64,000 bases of DNA. It comes from Arabidopsis thaliana (Eukaryota > Streptophyta > Magnoliopsida > Brassicales > Brassicaceae). Positions 34,001 to 46,077 of the stretch are shown one piece after another. Below the pieces are notes generated by a model. It saw only the letters and a list, made by a program, of their open reading frames with translations. It was not told the origin of the DNA and did not search any database. Positions within the stretch are counted from its first letter, which is position 1. The number at the start of each line of letters is the position of its first letter. The translations under genes and the position numbers were made by a program. The stretch covers positions 28,133,971 to 28,197,970 of the forward strand of contig NC_003070.9 in assembly GCF_000001735.4 (NCBI RefSeq), given 5' to 3'.

Positions 34001-35971
34001 TAGATAAACCCATGTATGAAATGACAAAAAAAATTGAGTATAATATGAGAGACAGCTAGAGCAGAAAAGTAACCTTACACTTATCAGAGCGGAAGCTGCA
34101 TTTATTGCCATAGACACAGCATTGTTTGCATTTCTCAGCGCCTCGTCCAAAGTTACCAAATCCTTCTGTAGTAAAACCTCTATGTCGATATCTACAACGC
34201 CCAAATTAAAGTCAGTTCATGGCCAGCAGAACTACTAGAAGAAAAGGTAATTTTTCTGACGCTATTGTGTCAGGAAATATTTCACAATGTTAATAGACGT
34301 ACCTATACAGAAATTGGTGTGTTGCTGCAGTTTTCTAGCCAACTCGTTAACCTGCACACAACCTGGGAAATTAGAAAAAGAGAAAAGGCTCTAACTAGCA
34401 ATACTAAATGAAGTTGAACTTGTCTGTAGATAGGGACGTCATTTACTGGGCTGTTTTCAGTTTGTTATATGGAATACTGTATATATTAAAAAATGTTGAC
34501 AAGAAATGGAGATGACAGAGATTTGGGAAGGTGTGTTGTTGGAAAAACATGAAGCCACTCGAAGGTTCTCCACCTAGTTTTCTTCTCTATCAATTCAGGT
34601 ATACAAGTTCTACTTACAGCACCAATAAAAAAGTCCAAACACGTAACTAACTGCTTTAATCTTATTATCAAGACTCTGGGATGATAAAATGAAAGTCCAA
34701 ATTGGCTCTTTTGGTACATAGCAATCAACTACAACTTTAGAAGCAACAAAAAACTACCTCTTCTAGACGCTTTCGGCCTTCAAAGCTGAAAGGCTTTAAT
34801 AGCACAGCAACAGCTAAGTTACCCCCAGATCTTACTGCACTAAGAATATTAATAGCTTCAACCTGGTCAGAACCATATCCAGCACTAGCCACCTGGCAAG
34901 GGTAACAGTTTAAGCAGAATCAGATGCTCGGCCAATACTATTCCACGAAAATAAAATTCGAGAAAAATTGAAAACCATTAGCATTTCATTAAGAGCCTAA
35001 GCGAATTTCGGAACCATGGTTGTTAATAATCACTGATCAATTAGACACTGTGTATCTTTTGCTACCTATGGAACTGCGAAATTCAAAAACGTTTTTGTAG
35101 CAGAAAACAGAACACAAACAATGTTAGGCGAGAAAAGTACAAACAAGGATGAAGGCCCTTGGACGTGACTGTAACAGCTCAATTGGATTCATGGTCTTCA
35201 AGGCATTATCTGTAAACAGAAAGAGAGAAGCGATAAGTAAGAAAGATAGCATATCCCTCTAATCTTCTTGAACAACTAGCTAAATATATGCTAGTTGTTC
35301 AAGAATCTGTTTTTAATCAAATTCAAAACTCAAACGGCAAGAAGAAACAGGAAAAGAATAGATTATGGACCTTGGTGATTGAGCCTCTGCTGTAACACTA
35401 AACCTCCAGAGCTGTCCTTGCTAATACTCCTGAAAAAGTAGATTTGGCAATTAAATTTGATCCCTTTCACGAATACACAGAGCGTACGTAATCAATTCAA
35501 GCCATAAGCTTCGTCACTAGAAGAAAGCTACACAATTTAGGAGTGTGCTAGGAAAGTCAGTAACAATAAACTATCAGATTTCGAAAATTAGACTACAACA
35601 AAGTGGCTAGTAGATAAAACAGAATCATGGGCCGAACAAAAGTCGAGCATATACCAAAATCGCAGAGGAAGAGAAGGAAAAGGAGAATCCAAGCATGAAT
35701 CCATGATAGACTCCTTGCGACTACCGATGACAAGAACCTCAATGAACTCGTCAGACCCATCTTCTCCAGCTCTCTCGCACGTCTCTATCGGAGCAGAATC
35801 CCTCACTAAGCACATCACGCAAATCCGACGCGCCTTTCGAGATGTACAGTTCAATCGCGTCGTAGCACCAAGGGACGAAAACGGAACTCCAAAAGTAGGA
35901 AGTAAAGCTAAACGAGAGAACAATGGTACTCGGAGAGTAGAGAAAACTGGAAGTTCCATAGAAATCGGCAT
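31024..35971 (-). CDS. ARC3: Chloroplast division protein ARC3
   Basis: Large gene of many exons; coding starts MPISMELPVFSTLRVPLFSR at 35971 and ends VDAGD at 31024, about 740 residues. The N-terminus is a chloroplast transit peptide. Then comes a divergent FtsZ-like domain (RAFILVASAGYGSDQVEAIN; FCIDIDIEVLLQKDLVTLDE; VKVGFGVGH-type helices). A long acidic linker (ENIEEFEIDSEDLLEVSENG region) leads to C-terminal MORN repeats: YDGMWHNGKRSGLGTFYF, FQGTWREDLIHGKGWFYF and FANFWKGKASGEGRFYS. ARC3 (At1g75010) inhibits FtsZ ring assembly away from mid-plastid; the MORN region binds PARC6 (established). The GTPase motif is degenerate, as known for ARC3. Confidence 0.95.
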
Positions 35972-37808
35972 TGCTCCGCTTCTACGGAACCACTTCTTAG
36001 AATACAGAACAATTTAATAAGTCACATGAAATTGATAGATGATGAGATTCGGTCGGAGCATAGCATGTCTGAAGTTCTCCCGATAATTCTGAAGCAGAAG
36101 AGGGAAGAGTGAGAAAAATATCAAGTTCGCCGGCACCGTGAACTGATTATTTATTCATTAACCCTTATATTACTACTTATTTTAGTTTTGACCTCATATT
36201 TGTTTTTATTGCTTATGTACCCCTACTGTAAGTTGACGAATCGGTGGCGGAGATTAACTTTTGAACCGATCAATCACATCCTCATATTTGGTCTACTATC
36301 ACTTTTAATAGTTTACTTTCTTGGTCAATGATATATTTTATAATCAAATTGTTTCATTATAATAAAGAAAGAACTTATCTTAGTCTTCTACAATAATGAG
36401 TCCAATATATTCACTAAACAAACAGTTCTTTCTTAACAACAACTAGAGAAAACAATTTCAAGGAAAAATTTTACTTAGAAAAAATCAACTAGACACGATT
36501 TTTTCTTCAGCATTTTATACATGAATTGTTATATTTTTTTGGATATAACTTTATCTTAGAAGAAAATATACTTATACCATTGTAAAAATAAGGGAATTTG
36601 GTCAAAAATTCCAAAAAAAAACTTATACTATTGTAAAAATAAAAATAAATGACATCGAAATAATTAATAAAAACATCTGGTCCCCATGAAACTCGTATAT
36701 TAATACTTCAGATCCAAAATTTATGAAAAAATATCAAGCTCAATGTATTAAATTAAAAAATATAAATCATTAAAAGCTAGATTTTATTCTTGTTTGGTAC
36801 AACCAATAATAATAAGTGGGGAAAAGTATTAATTAGAGTTTGCTTCACGTTTGAGTTTCACAAAAAGTGTAACGACGCCAGGAGAATTTTATCGGGTCGC
36901 AAGTGTCACCTTTGTGGATTTTGTCTTCCCTGCAACTTTTGACCTTTTCGCACTCAGCGAATCAGATCGCTATAGTACGGTGCACCCTACCGTCTCTGAT
37001 CATCCCCACTGTCTTAATTAGATCCGACCCGAAACGTATCCTTCTCTGAAACTTCGTTTGAGATTCGCATTCCTCTGTTCTTCCACCATTTAACAATTAT
37101 CCTCTTTTGTCTTCGCCAACTTCTTCCGTTTCTTCATACTTCTCCAGGTACTTCGTCGAGTTCCTCGTGCTTTAGATTGTTTTTGCTTTTTTCGAAGATA
37201 CGTGAGAGAAGTGTTTCTCTTGCTCTGTCTCTTCTTTGATCTTATATCACGTGGGATCTGATTTTTTAGTTGCGGTATTCACAAGTCTTTCCCAATTTGA
37301 GGATGTTTTGTCTCCGTGATTTCTGTGTTTTTGTTTTGGAATATTGATGATTATAGATTCGAAATTATGCAGCTTTAGATACTAACTAAATGACGAATCT
37401 TTTCTCATTATTCGCTTGTTGAATCTTCCACTGAGCTCATAGATAAGGAATTCTCTGTTCATTGTTGCTTTTAGAGCTTAATTCATGTTCCTGAGATTCA
37501 AATTTGCAACCTTTTTCCCACTTATGTAAGAAAAAATGGCTTTTTATATATTCTTCATTCATGGCTGTGTTGATTAGGAATCTCTAATCTCTATGTCTAC
37601 TGTTAGATTAATTGTTTGGTATTGATACTCAAATTGCATATATTTAGGTTCTTGCATTGGTTTTTTATAGTATCTTTTCTGCAACTGAGTCTTTGTATTT
37701 ACCAAAAAAAGAAAAAAACTCAATCTTTGTGGGGAACTTAAAGGTGGCACTGAGTAATATTTGAATCTCATTGCTGCAGTTTTGTCTTGAGGTTTATCTG
37801 GAAAAAAG
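35972..37808. other. Intergenic: divergent ARC3 and LPAT4 promoters, LPAT4 leader
   Basis: About 1.8 kb between head-to-head genes. The part 36150-36850 is AT-rich without genes. From about 36900 the composition rises, marking the LPAT4 promoter and 5' leader, whose intron is listed separately. Confidence 0.55.
37148..37779 (+). other. 5' leader intron of LPAT4
   Basis: A 632-bp intron with donor CCAG|GTACTTCG and acceptor TTGCTGCAG|TTTTG, 29 bases before the LPAT4 ATG. The T-rich body is typical of plant leader introns, which often raise expression. Confidence 0.65.
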
Positions 37809-39387
37809 ATGGAAGTTTGCGGGGATCTGAAATCTGATAACTTAAAGAACCGCCCCTTGACTCCGCTTAGGATTCTGAGGGGCTTGATGATCCTGCTGGT
37901 GTTTCTGTCTACTGCTTTTATGTTTCTGCTGTACTTTGCACCAATAGCTGCTCTAGGTCTACGGCTTCTGAGTGTGCAACAATCTAGAAAAGTTGTTTCG
38001 TTAATCTTTGGTCTCTGGTTAGCTTTGTGGCCTTACCTGTTTGAAACGGTTAACGGGACAACTGTGGTGTTCTCTGGAGACATCATTCCGGTTGAGAAAC
38101 GTGTTTTGCTTATTGCAAATCACAGGACGGAGGTGGATTGGATGTATCTGTGGAATATTGCCTTGAGAAAAGGCTGTCTTGGCTACATCAAATACGTGCT
38201 CAAGAGCAGCTTGATGAAATTACCTATTTTTGGTTGGGGCTTTCATGTTTTGGAATTTATCCCGGTGGAGAGGAAGCGGGAGGTCGACGAACCTGTTTTG
38301 CTTCAAATGCTTTCATCTTTTAAGGATCCTCAAGAACCCTTATGGCTTGCTCTATTCCCTGAAGGAACCGATTTCACGTACTATATGCTCCCTATCTGAT
38401 TTAACTGCTCTAGATATATTAGCTAATACATTATTAATCTGAATCTTCGAAGATATCTTTCAGTTTCTCTTTGGTAGGATATTTAACACCATGCGCATCT
38501 GTCTTGCAAATATCTTAAACCAGTCACCCTCATTTACAATAATTTGCCTGCTATTGCATGAATGTTTGAAATGCTGCTCTTAGTATATCTTCTTTCTATT
38601 ACTGAGACCTTCCTTATTTGATATGCAGTGAAGAGAAATGCAAGAGAAGCCAAAAGTTTGCAGCTGAAGTTGGTCTTCCAGCACTATCAAACGTACTTCT
38701 ACCAAAAACAAGGGGTTTTGGCGTTTGCTTAGAAGTTCTTCATAACTCTTTGGATGCAGGTATGGTTCATGAAATTTTGTTACAAATGTTGGTGTACATA
38801 TAGTAGTATCTCAAGCCACATGTTATGCAAACACTTATGTGTTTTGACGACATTATGATGGCGTGCATATCTTCTATTTTTCCAATGACCCATGTGGGAC
38901 CTCATGACCACAATTAACTGAACAAGGCATTTCCTTTTATTGCAATGCAGTATATGATTTGACTATCGCATATAAACCTCGCTGCCCATCTTTCATGGAC
39001 AATGTATTCGGGACGGATCCTTCAGAAGTACATATCCACGTTCGGCGAGTTCTACTAAAGGAGATTCCAGCAAACGAGGCAGAATCTTCTGCTTGGTTAA
39101 TGGATTCATTTAAGTTGAAGGACAAACTGCTATCCGATTTCAATGCTCAGGGGAAATTCCCCAATCAAAGACCAGAAGAAGAACTCTCTGTTCTCAAGTG
39201 CATTGCAACATTTGCAGGGGTAATATCTTTGACAGTAGTGTTCATATATCTGACCTTGTATTCACATAGCTGTTTCAAAGTATATGCTTGTCTAAGCGGC
39301 ACATATTTAACTTTTGCTACATATTACAAGTTCCAACCCTCACCTGGCTGTTTTAGAGAAGATTCTTGTAAAGTTAAAAACCATTAA
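37809..39387 (+). CDS. LPAT4: Lysophosphatidic acid acyltransferase 4
   Basis: Three coding exons (37809-38377, 38629-38759, 38951-39387) give exactly 378 residues. N-terminal hydrophobic segments include [20 protein letters not shown]. The acyltransferase motifs are clear: NHRTEVDW (the HX4D catalytic pair) near residue 100, and FPEGTD at the end of exon 1 (glycerol-phosphate binding). A C-terminal hydrophobic pair ([38 protein letters not shown]) anchors it. It would acylate lysophosphatidate to phosphatidate in the ER. I recognise At1g75020/LPAT4. An orphan exon-like segment follows 480 bp downstream. A piece of its intron 1 (38480-38573) recurs at 41898-41986. Confidence 0.93.
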
Positions 39388-40375
39388 CTTTGTTGTAAAT
39401 ACAATTCTTTCTTTGTATACAAAGAAATAATATTACAGGCAGAAAATATCTCTGGGATGCCTTTTTCATTGTAAGTTCTTTGATCTTCAGTTAGTTAAAA
39501 TTGTATTCCATGTTGTTCTCTTGAAAGTTGAAACTCACATAGATAGTTTGTGTAGTCTTTAGTCACATTTTGGTTATGTCAAATTGTTTGAGTCTTGCAA
39601 GTGCCACTGTTAGCACTTTTCATTCAAAACTGTCACGGAGCAAACAGAATTTGGAAGGAAAAGTTGATATGTTGGAACTGTAGAACTCTTGTGTTTATTG
39701 AGTTAGAAACAACAACAGGTCACTAAACCATCTTGTCAAAAGGTGTTCTTACTTCTGAATCAGTCAAGTAAAGGAAGTTTCCATCTGAGCAAAACTTTGT
39801 CGGTGATCGACAAAGCATAGTAGAACCCACTTTGTCCCAAAAGAATGTTACCTTCTTTTTGCAGGTGATGAAAAAGAGAGTAAGAAGGCCGTTGCTCAGC
39901 ACCCTTTCACTGATACATTGGATCATCTTTTTCAGGTAGAGCATAGCATCTCCTGTTTTCTTTATATGCATATCTATAACTTGTCCACGTGTCATCTTAT
40001 CTCTTTATATGAGTAGGTGCAGATGAGCTCAGGTTAGTTTTGACTAAACCAACTTTCATGAACTTTCTTTACTTTTTTGGTTGGGAAAGATTTGAGAGGC
40101 ACAAAACAAAACAATGTCTATTGATACATTTCTCTTAGGACAATACAAGCTCATGTAGAATTGTAATTCTATATCTAACCACACAAAGACACATGTACAA
40201 TTGTAATCGATAACTATGAGACATAATCTTCTTTTTATTAACGCAAGAAAAAAAAAATCATCAAGGCAAATAAATGTTACACTGACAAAGAAAATGGGCT
40301 AACAGAGTAGGCACAGAAAATTATAATTAATTGAAGTTGATAACCCTAACTTTAAACCTCTGAGTCTCCAGCACT
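39388..40375. other. Intergenic: LPAT4 3' flank and TLP-3 promoter
   Basis: About 1 kb. It contains the LPAT4 3' UTR, the exon-like segment at 39865, and the upstream region of TLP-3. Nothing else recognisable. Confidence 0.5.
39865..39935 (+). other. Exon-like segment with splice signals, no gene
   Basis: 71 bases bounded by a pyrimidine tract plus TTTTTGCAG on the left and CAG|GTAGAG on the right. In one frame it reads GDEKESKKAVAQHPFTDTLD; in another VMKKRVRRPLLSTLSLIH. Neither matches LPAT4, whose coding region already ended. It could be a 3' UTR exon, an alternative LPAT4 terminal exon, or a gene remnant. An open 90-codon minus-strand frame overlaps it. Confidence 0.25.
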
Positions 40376-40384
40376 TATAAATAG
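40376..40384 (+). promoter_or_regulatory. TATA box of TLP-3
   Basis: TATAAATAG within CACTTATAAATAGAGAATC, 72 bp before the ATG. Nearly the same core promoter precedes PR5 and the third thaumatin-like gene, showing that the duplications carried the promoter. Confidence 0.7.
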
Positions 40385-40447
40385 AGAATCGGTGCCAGAG
40401 ATTCATCATCATCCACATCACATAAACACAAAATCCGGTTTTTAATA

Positions 40448-41285
40448 ATGGCGAAAATCTCCAGTATTCACATTCTCTTCTTCGTCTTCATCACAAGTAA
40501 CCAACAACAAAGCACACTCTGTTTTTGTTTCTTCTCTGTTTCACTTATGCATTTAGGTTTTTTGGTTGTATTTAACTGTTTTTGAAATTGCAGGTGGCAT
40601 TGCTGATTCCGCCACCGTATTCACTTTACAAAACAGTTGTGCGTACACCGTTTGGCCGGGAACTCTCTCCGGCAACAGCATCACCCTCGGCGACGGCGGA
40701 TTTCCCTTAACTCCAGGCGCTTCCGTGCAGCTCACGGCTCCTACCGGTTGGTCAGGCCGGTTCTGGGCTCGTACCGGCTGCAACTTTGACGCCTCCGGTC
40801 ACGGTACCTGCGTCACCGGAGACTGCGGCGGCGTTTTAAAATGTACCGGCGGCGGAGTTCCTCCAGCGACTCTAGCGGAATTCACCGTGGGATCAAGCAA
40901 TGCCGGCATGGATTTCTACGACGTGAGCCTCGTCGACGGTTACAATGTAAAGATGGGGATAAAACCACAGGGAGGATTCGGAAATTGCAAATACGCAGGC
41001 TGCGTCTCGGACATCAACGAGATTTGCCCTAGCGAGCTTAGGATCATGGATCCGAATTCGGGAAGTGTCGCGGCGTGTAAGAGCGCTTGCGCGGCGTTTA
41101 GTTCGCCGGAATTTTGCTGTACTGGTGCTCACGCGACGCCGCAAACTTGTTCTCCGACGTATTACTCGTCCATGTTTAAGAACGCTTGTCCTAGCGCTTA
41201 TAGTTACGCTTACGACGACGCATCGAGCACTTTCACTTGTACCGGATCTAACTACTTGATCACTTTCTGCCCTACCCAGTCTTAA
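40448..41285 (+). CDS. TLP-3: Thaumatin-like protein TLP-3
   Basis: Two exons, 40448-40496 and 40594-41285, give 246 residues. The 49-base first exon encodes most of the signal peptide (MAKISSIHILFFVFIT) and the intron splits a Ser codon. The mature chain begins with TVFTLQNSCAYTVWPGTLSG and carries the thaumatin signature GWSGRFWARTGCNFD and 16 cysteines expected for eight disulphides. It is apoplastic or vacuolar and belongs to PR-5. I recognise At1g75030. Its 3' flank is similar to that of the third gene, not only to PR5, which informs the duplication history. Confidence 0.95.
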
Positions 41286-41789
41286 AACCGGAGCTCCGGT
41301 TTAGATTTGGGTTGGGTTTCTCTCTCTCACGTTTCTTTTGCTTGTTATGTACGGAAAGAGAAATAAAGAAAGATATGATAAGGAAAAGCGACTATGATCC
41401 ATTTTTAAAGATTTTTTCCAGTGTTCTGTTGTTACACACACACACACCCATCTCATTTGCAAATTTGCAATGTTGCTTTGATTAGCACAATAGTATATTG
41501 AGACTAACATATCAATATCTGGATTACTAAAGACAGATGAATGCTTCATTAGGGGGTTAATAATTGTGTGTTTCAGGTCATTGGTTCTCTTCTTCTTGAT
41601 ATACTTACTAACATGAGAGAGCAATAAAAACTTTTAGTTCACCCAAAAGAGACAGAGCTAAATACATTTTCAGCCACGGAATGGTTAAAATATGTGACCC
41701 GCGCACAGATTCGATAAAGTCTACAAGACAGCTTGTTAATTTCTTAAGGAGATCGTACTAATGCAGTTAATATATCACTAGTGTTTATT

Positions 41790-41897
41790 GCTTATTTTGG
41801 TTTCCACTTGTAAGCTTTCTTTATTCCTGTGGCAGCCTAAACGAATCCTACAATAGCCTGAAGCTCATCCATTTTCTGTAAACCAGAGAATGTCTCA
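41790..41897 (-). pseudogene. Duplicated 3' end of AFR1, broken
   Basis: The minus strand is homologous to the last exon of AFR1 (47511 to about 47609) and the start of the adjoining intron. The 17-mer CCTGAAGCTCATCCATT is exact in both (41857-41873 and 47591-47607). The Gln codon CAG of AFR1 is TAG here (complement at 41837-41839), so the copy is dead. Similarity continues left through the AFR1/thaumatin intergenic region (TGTGACCCGCGCA at 41693 and 47451) and stops at 41897. Confidence 0.85.
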
Positions 41898-41986
41898 TAA
41901 TTCACACCACTGGGCATTGTCTTGCAAATATGGATAGACCAGTAACCCTCATTTTGCTAATTAGCAATGCATGGATGTATGAAATG
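41898..41986 (+). pseudogene. Fragment of LPAT4 intron 1
   Basis: Similar to 38480-38573 in LPAT4 intron 1: both contain TTGTCTTGCAAATAT or CTGTCTTGCAAATAT, then CCAGT(C/A)ACCCTCATTT, and end in GAAATG. It begins exactly where AFR1 similarity ends. No LPAT4 exon follows, so the rest of that copy was lost. Confidence 0.75.
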
Positions 41987-43701
41987 TTTATTGAATCAGG
42001 TTAGATGGTTCAAAGTAGGTTGTATTGTCGGTCTTAGTGGAACTTGGTTCGAGATAGACATAAGAACCATTATATATTTATCTCGGAGGTGTATTATATT
42101 AGAATTAGAATCTCACTCTAAAAGTTCTTGGACGGAGCTAAAATAACATATAAGAGACATGTGCAAATCCATTCAAAACCAATAAACTCTTCAACTGTAT
42201 TATAAATCTTACAACTATTAATGTCTAATTTTAGCTATTGCCACTACGGTCTAAAATCTTCGAAACCGTGTGGACCATATAACCCTGATGAGTGGGACTA
42301 ATAAGATTTTTAACATTACCCCTTAGAATAGAAAGGTCCTATGCTATGTATTAGTACAAGGAAATTTCAGCAGCCACGTTTTTTTACCACACCACTGCTT
42401 ATACTAATTAGGAGGATTACTTAGCTTGGTTTAAGGGTTTAGTAAGAAAAGTCCATCTTCTTCCTCTCTGTACGCCCTTTGAATCTCATCTCATAAAGAG
42501 ACAATTCTTTCTAGCTCCCATCACCCTTTTGCTGATTGCTGATTAGTTTTCCCTTTTCATATCAGATATTATATTTCGAGATTTGACATATATAATACAA
42601 TGTTTTCGATAAACTACAAAACCAATTTCGAAAAACATATAAGTTTTGCTGGAAAAAGCCGTCGTTGATCAAAGCCACACGACAGGTTTTATGCCTAACA
42701 ACGTTGACCCATTAATGAAAGGACTCAAAAGCAACCCTCATAGTCACGGCAAGATTCAATTACTTTTCCTCGGACCCAAAGTTGGTTCAATTTATGAACC
42801 AGTTTCTACGTCTAAGTCAGTCGTCTCACCTTATAATCTTTAAAGTCTCCCGCTGCACTAATCACTCCGTTTCATCGTTTTATATATCACTTGATTTTAT
42901 TTTATTTCATAAAATATTTTTTTTTAAATACAGATTTTTCTTCAACTATGTTCTAGACTTCTAGAAGCCATAAAAGATTACAATATTATTAAAATGCGGG
43001 ACAAAACTACATAACGATACCATTTAACGTACGAAATATTTCTAATTTACCTATTCGTTTATAACCAGATTTTATACCTGTTTAGATGTTTACTGTTTTA
43101 AAAACTACACATTCATGGTCATGGAGGATATGATATCTAAAACCTTAGGATTCAAGCTTTCGCGTTCAAGTAGCAAATCAGGCCTCTTATGTATGCATCT
43201 GTTCCGGTCTTATAATCGAGGATTCACACCAAATTAAAAAGCATCGATCTATTCGGGTTTCATACAATCATACTCATGGGTTACAACAGTCAACAAACAC
43301 ATCTATCTGGTCATCTGGATCTCAAACTCGCACCTCACAACACAATATCTAACCGATCCGGATCTCATATTCAATTCGTGGATCACAATTAGACACATCT
43401 AATTGGATCTCATAGTCGCGGATCACAATTAAATTCATCTATACAGATATCATACTCGCGGACCACACATCACATGACATAAAACATCACACTGAACCCT
43501 AAGGTTTAGTGTAGTGTGCATCAGCCATGGCCGAGTCAAAATGTTAAGATTTTTTTTTTACCATTTATAGTAAACTAATGGAAGTAAAAACCAGTAATGC
43601 AAAGAAAATTCAGAGAACCAAAGGAAATATCTATCAAGACACCAAAAATTCTAATTGATTAATCATGACAACATTACGTCGCTACCCCTCGAACCAACAT
43701 C

Positions 43702-43709
43702 TATAAATA
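43702..43709 (+). promoter_or_regulatory. TATA box of PR5
   Basis: TATAAATA within CTATAAATAGAGGATCGGTG, 82 bp before the PR5 ATG, matching the core promoters of both flanking paralogues. Confidence 0.7.
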
Positions 43710-43783
43710 GAGGATCGGTGCCATTAACATTCATCATCATCACCCACAGCACAGAGACACACACAAAAAACCCATAAAAAAAT

Positions 43784-44761
43784 ATGGCAAATATCTCCAG
43801 TATTCACATTCTCTTCCTCGTGTTCATCACAAGTAACAACATCAAACACACTCTATTTCTGTTTCTTCTCTGTTTCACTTATATATGTCTTATCTTTCTC
43901 CTTTCATTATTACATTCTTCACCTGTTTTGTCTGTTTTTAAGGAGAATAGCTTTCAATACTGTTTCTTAAGTTTCCTTTTCTGATGATTTCTTTTTCTTT
44001 TGTTCATCATCTTAGATCACAACATATTGCACCATTATTTCTCAAAATTGTTTCGTATTTTTGATGTTTTTGTTTTTTTTTAAACTGCAGGCGGCATTGC
44101 TGTTATGGCCACAGACTTCACTCTAAGGAACAATTGCCCTACCACCGTCTGGGCCGGAACTCTCGCCGGTCAAGGACCCAAGCTCGGCGATGGAGGATTT
44201 GAATTGACTCCAGGTGCTTCCCGACAGCTCACGGCTCCTGCAGGATGGTCAGGCCGGTTCTGGGCTCGTACAGGCTGCAACTTTGACGCCTCCGGAAACG
44301 GTAGATGTGTAACCGGAGACTGTGGCGGTCTAAGATGTAACGGCGGCGGAGTTCCTCCCGTCACTCTGGCTGAATTCACTCTAGTAGGCGATGGCGGCAA
44401 AGATTTCTACGATGTGAGCCTCGTAGATGGTTACAATGTCAAGCTGGGGATAAGACCATCCGGAGGATCGGGAGATTGCAAATACGCAGGCTGTGTCTCT
44501 GACCTCAACGCGGCTTGCCCCGACATGCTTAAGGTCATGGATCAGAACAATGTCGTGGCCTGCAAGAGTGCCTGTGAGAGGTTTAATACGGATCAATATT
44601 GCTGCCGTGGAGCTAACGATAAGCCGGAAACTTGTCCTCCCACGGACTACTCGAGGATTTTCAAGAACGCTTGCCCTGACGCCTATAGCTACGCTTATGA
44701 CGACGAAACGAGCACCTTCACTTGTACCGGAGCTAACTACGAAATCACTTTCTGCCCTTAA
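43784..44761 (+). CDS. PR5: Pathogenesis-related protein 5 (PR-5), thaumatin-like
   Basis: Two exons, 43784-43832 and 44091-44761, give 239 residues, the known length of PR-5. Exon 1 again encodes the signal peptide (MANISSIHILFLVFIT). The mature chain includes TDFTLRNNCPTTVWAGTLAG, GWSGRFWARTGCNFDASGNG and ends TCTGANYEITFCP. It is a secreted, salicylate-induced defence protein and a standard marker of systemic acquired resistance (At1g75040, established). It is the most diverged of the three local copies (acidic, shorter C-terminus). Confidence 0.96.
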
Positions 44762-46043
44762 AAACCGAAGCTTCGAGTTAGATACAGTCGGGTTTAATTA
44801 TCTCTCACGTTTCTTTTGCTTATTATGTACGGAAAGATAAATAAGGAAAGCTGATGACTATGAATCATCGTCTTCCACTTTTAAGCTTTTTTAGTGAGTA
44901 TTAGTCAGTTGTTACACTCAGCTGATTTGTTTACAAAGAAATAAAACAAAATGATTGATCTACGGATACTTATCTATTGCATTCCATGCTGTGTAAGTGA
45001 GAGATCATGTATCTTTCTGTTCGAAACGGAATTTTGAACGTTCTTTACCAAAGAAAAAGTCTATAGATACATTTTTCATCAACTCACTTAAAAGAAAACT
45101 TAACAGCTATTAATACCTGATAAAACCATGGCCGCATATATAGATTAAAACCGTGTGGACGATGTAAACTCTGATTTAAGAAACAAATAGAATTCTGATT
45201 AGTTAACATTGAGCGAGCCATTAATGAAATGGCCCTAAGATAATGAAAAGTTCAAGGAAATTAATCGTCACGACCGTTTACAAATAATAAAAACCATTTA
45301 CTACTCCGACACACAGTTAAGTAAATTTATGAAACTTGATTCTATGTTTAAGGTACTCTTCTCACCTTTTAAATTTCAAAGTCTCCCCTCTGTACTATTT
45401 CTGAACCCATTCGTGGAATGGTGTACACGAATTTTAGACGACATGTTTGTTTTTGTTTTAGAGATTAAAACAAAAACGTATTTTAGAGATTAGACGACAT
45501 GAAACGTATTTTTGTAAAGAAAAAAGGAATGCTAAAAGAAACTACCAGGGAATAAAAATAATGAAAATAGAAAGTCCAAAACAAAATAATAAAGGAAAAT
45601 ACAAGACACAATTGATGGAATCATGAGATTGGAAGACCATCACACGATTGTGGGATGTTCTTGCGCAGGATCATAGTTGTGGGTTGTTTTTTTTAACGGA
45701 ACCTCACACGTTCGTCTGGAAAATAGTACACGTGCGGGGATCTCTTCACGTCTCTTTGATTTTTTGGTTTTTAAGTTAAGAAAAATATTAACTATTGGGC
45801 ATGCTCTTTCACCATTACTGTTAAAAAAAGAAAAATATTAACTATGACCCACGATATTTCCTTTTAACCGTCAACTTTTTAAAAAACTTTAGTAAAATAA
45901 CGCAATAAATACCATTACTGCCAATAAACTTCACAGAGCCAAAGAACATGGGTTAACAATAGGCACAACTACAGTATATTTTTACTGTAAACTGAAAATA
46001 TTTACCAAAATTAAAAATGATAACACTACCTCGGAAAAGCACT
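44762..46043. other. PR5 to third thaumatin gene intergenic
   Basis: About 1.3 kb: PR5 3' UTR, similar to that of TLP-3 (TCTCACGTTTCTTTTGCTT shared), then upstream DNA of the third gene. No other gene. Confidence 0.5.
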
Positions 46044-46051
46044 TATAAATA
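46044..46051 (+). promoter_or_regulatory. TATA box of third thaumatin-like gene
   Basis: TATAAATA in CACTTATAAATAGAGGATTG, 102 bp before the ATG; the longer spacing than in its paralogues is due to an expanded CAT repeat in the leader. Confidence 0.7.
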
Positions 46052-46075
46052 GAGGATTGGTGCGAGTAACTGACA

Positions 46076-46077
<2 letters not shown>

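Larger units (their letters stand above)
41286..43701. other. TLP-3 to PR5 intergenic with duplication breakpoint
   Basis: About 2.4 kb. The left part is TLP-3 3' flank similar to the flank after the third thaumatin gene; next come an AFR1 3' fragment and an LPAT4 intron fragment (separate entries); the remainder is PR5 upstream DNA. A W-box core TTGACC sits at 42704-42709. The stretch 42260-42275 (AACCGTGTGGAC) recurs at 45149, showing that the PR5 and third-gene upstream regions are also copies. Confidence 0.65.

Noticed and set aside
35703-36017. 104-codon plus-strand ORF
   Set aside because: Antisense to the ARC3 first exon; no domain.
42640-42843. 65-codon frame upstream of PR5
   Set aside because: Starts at a non-ATG codon in promoter DNA; no domain.
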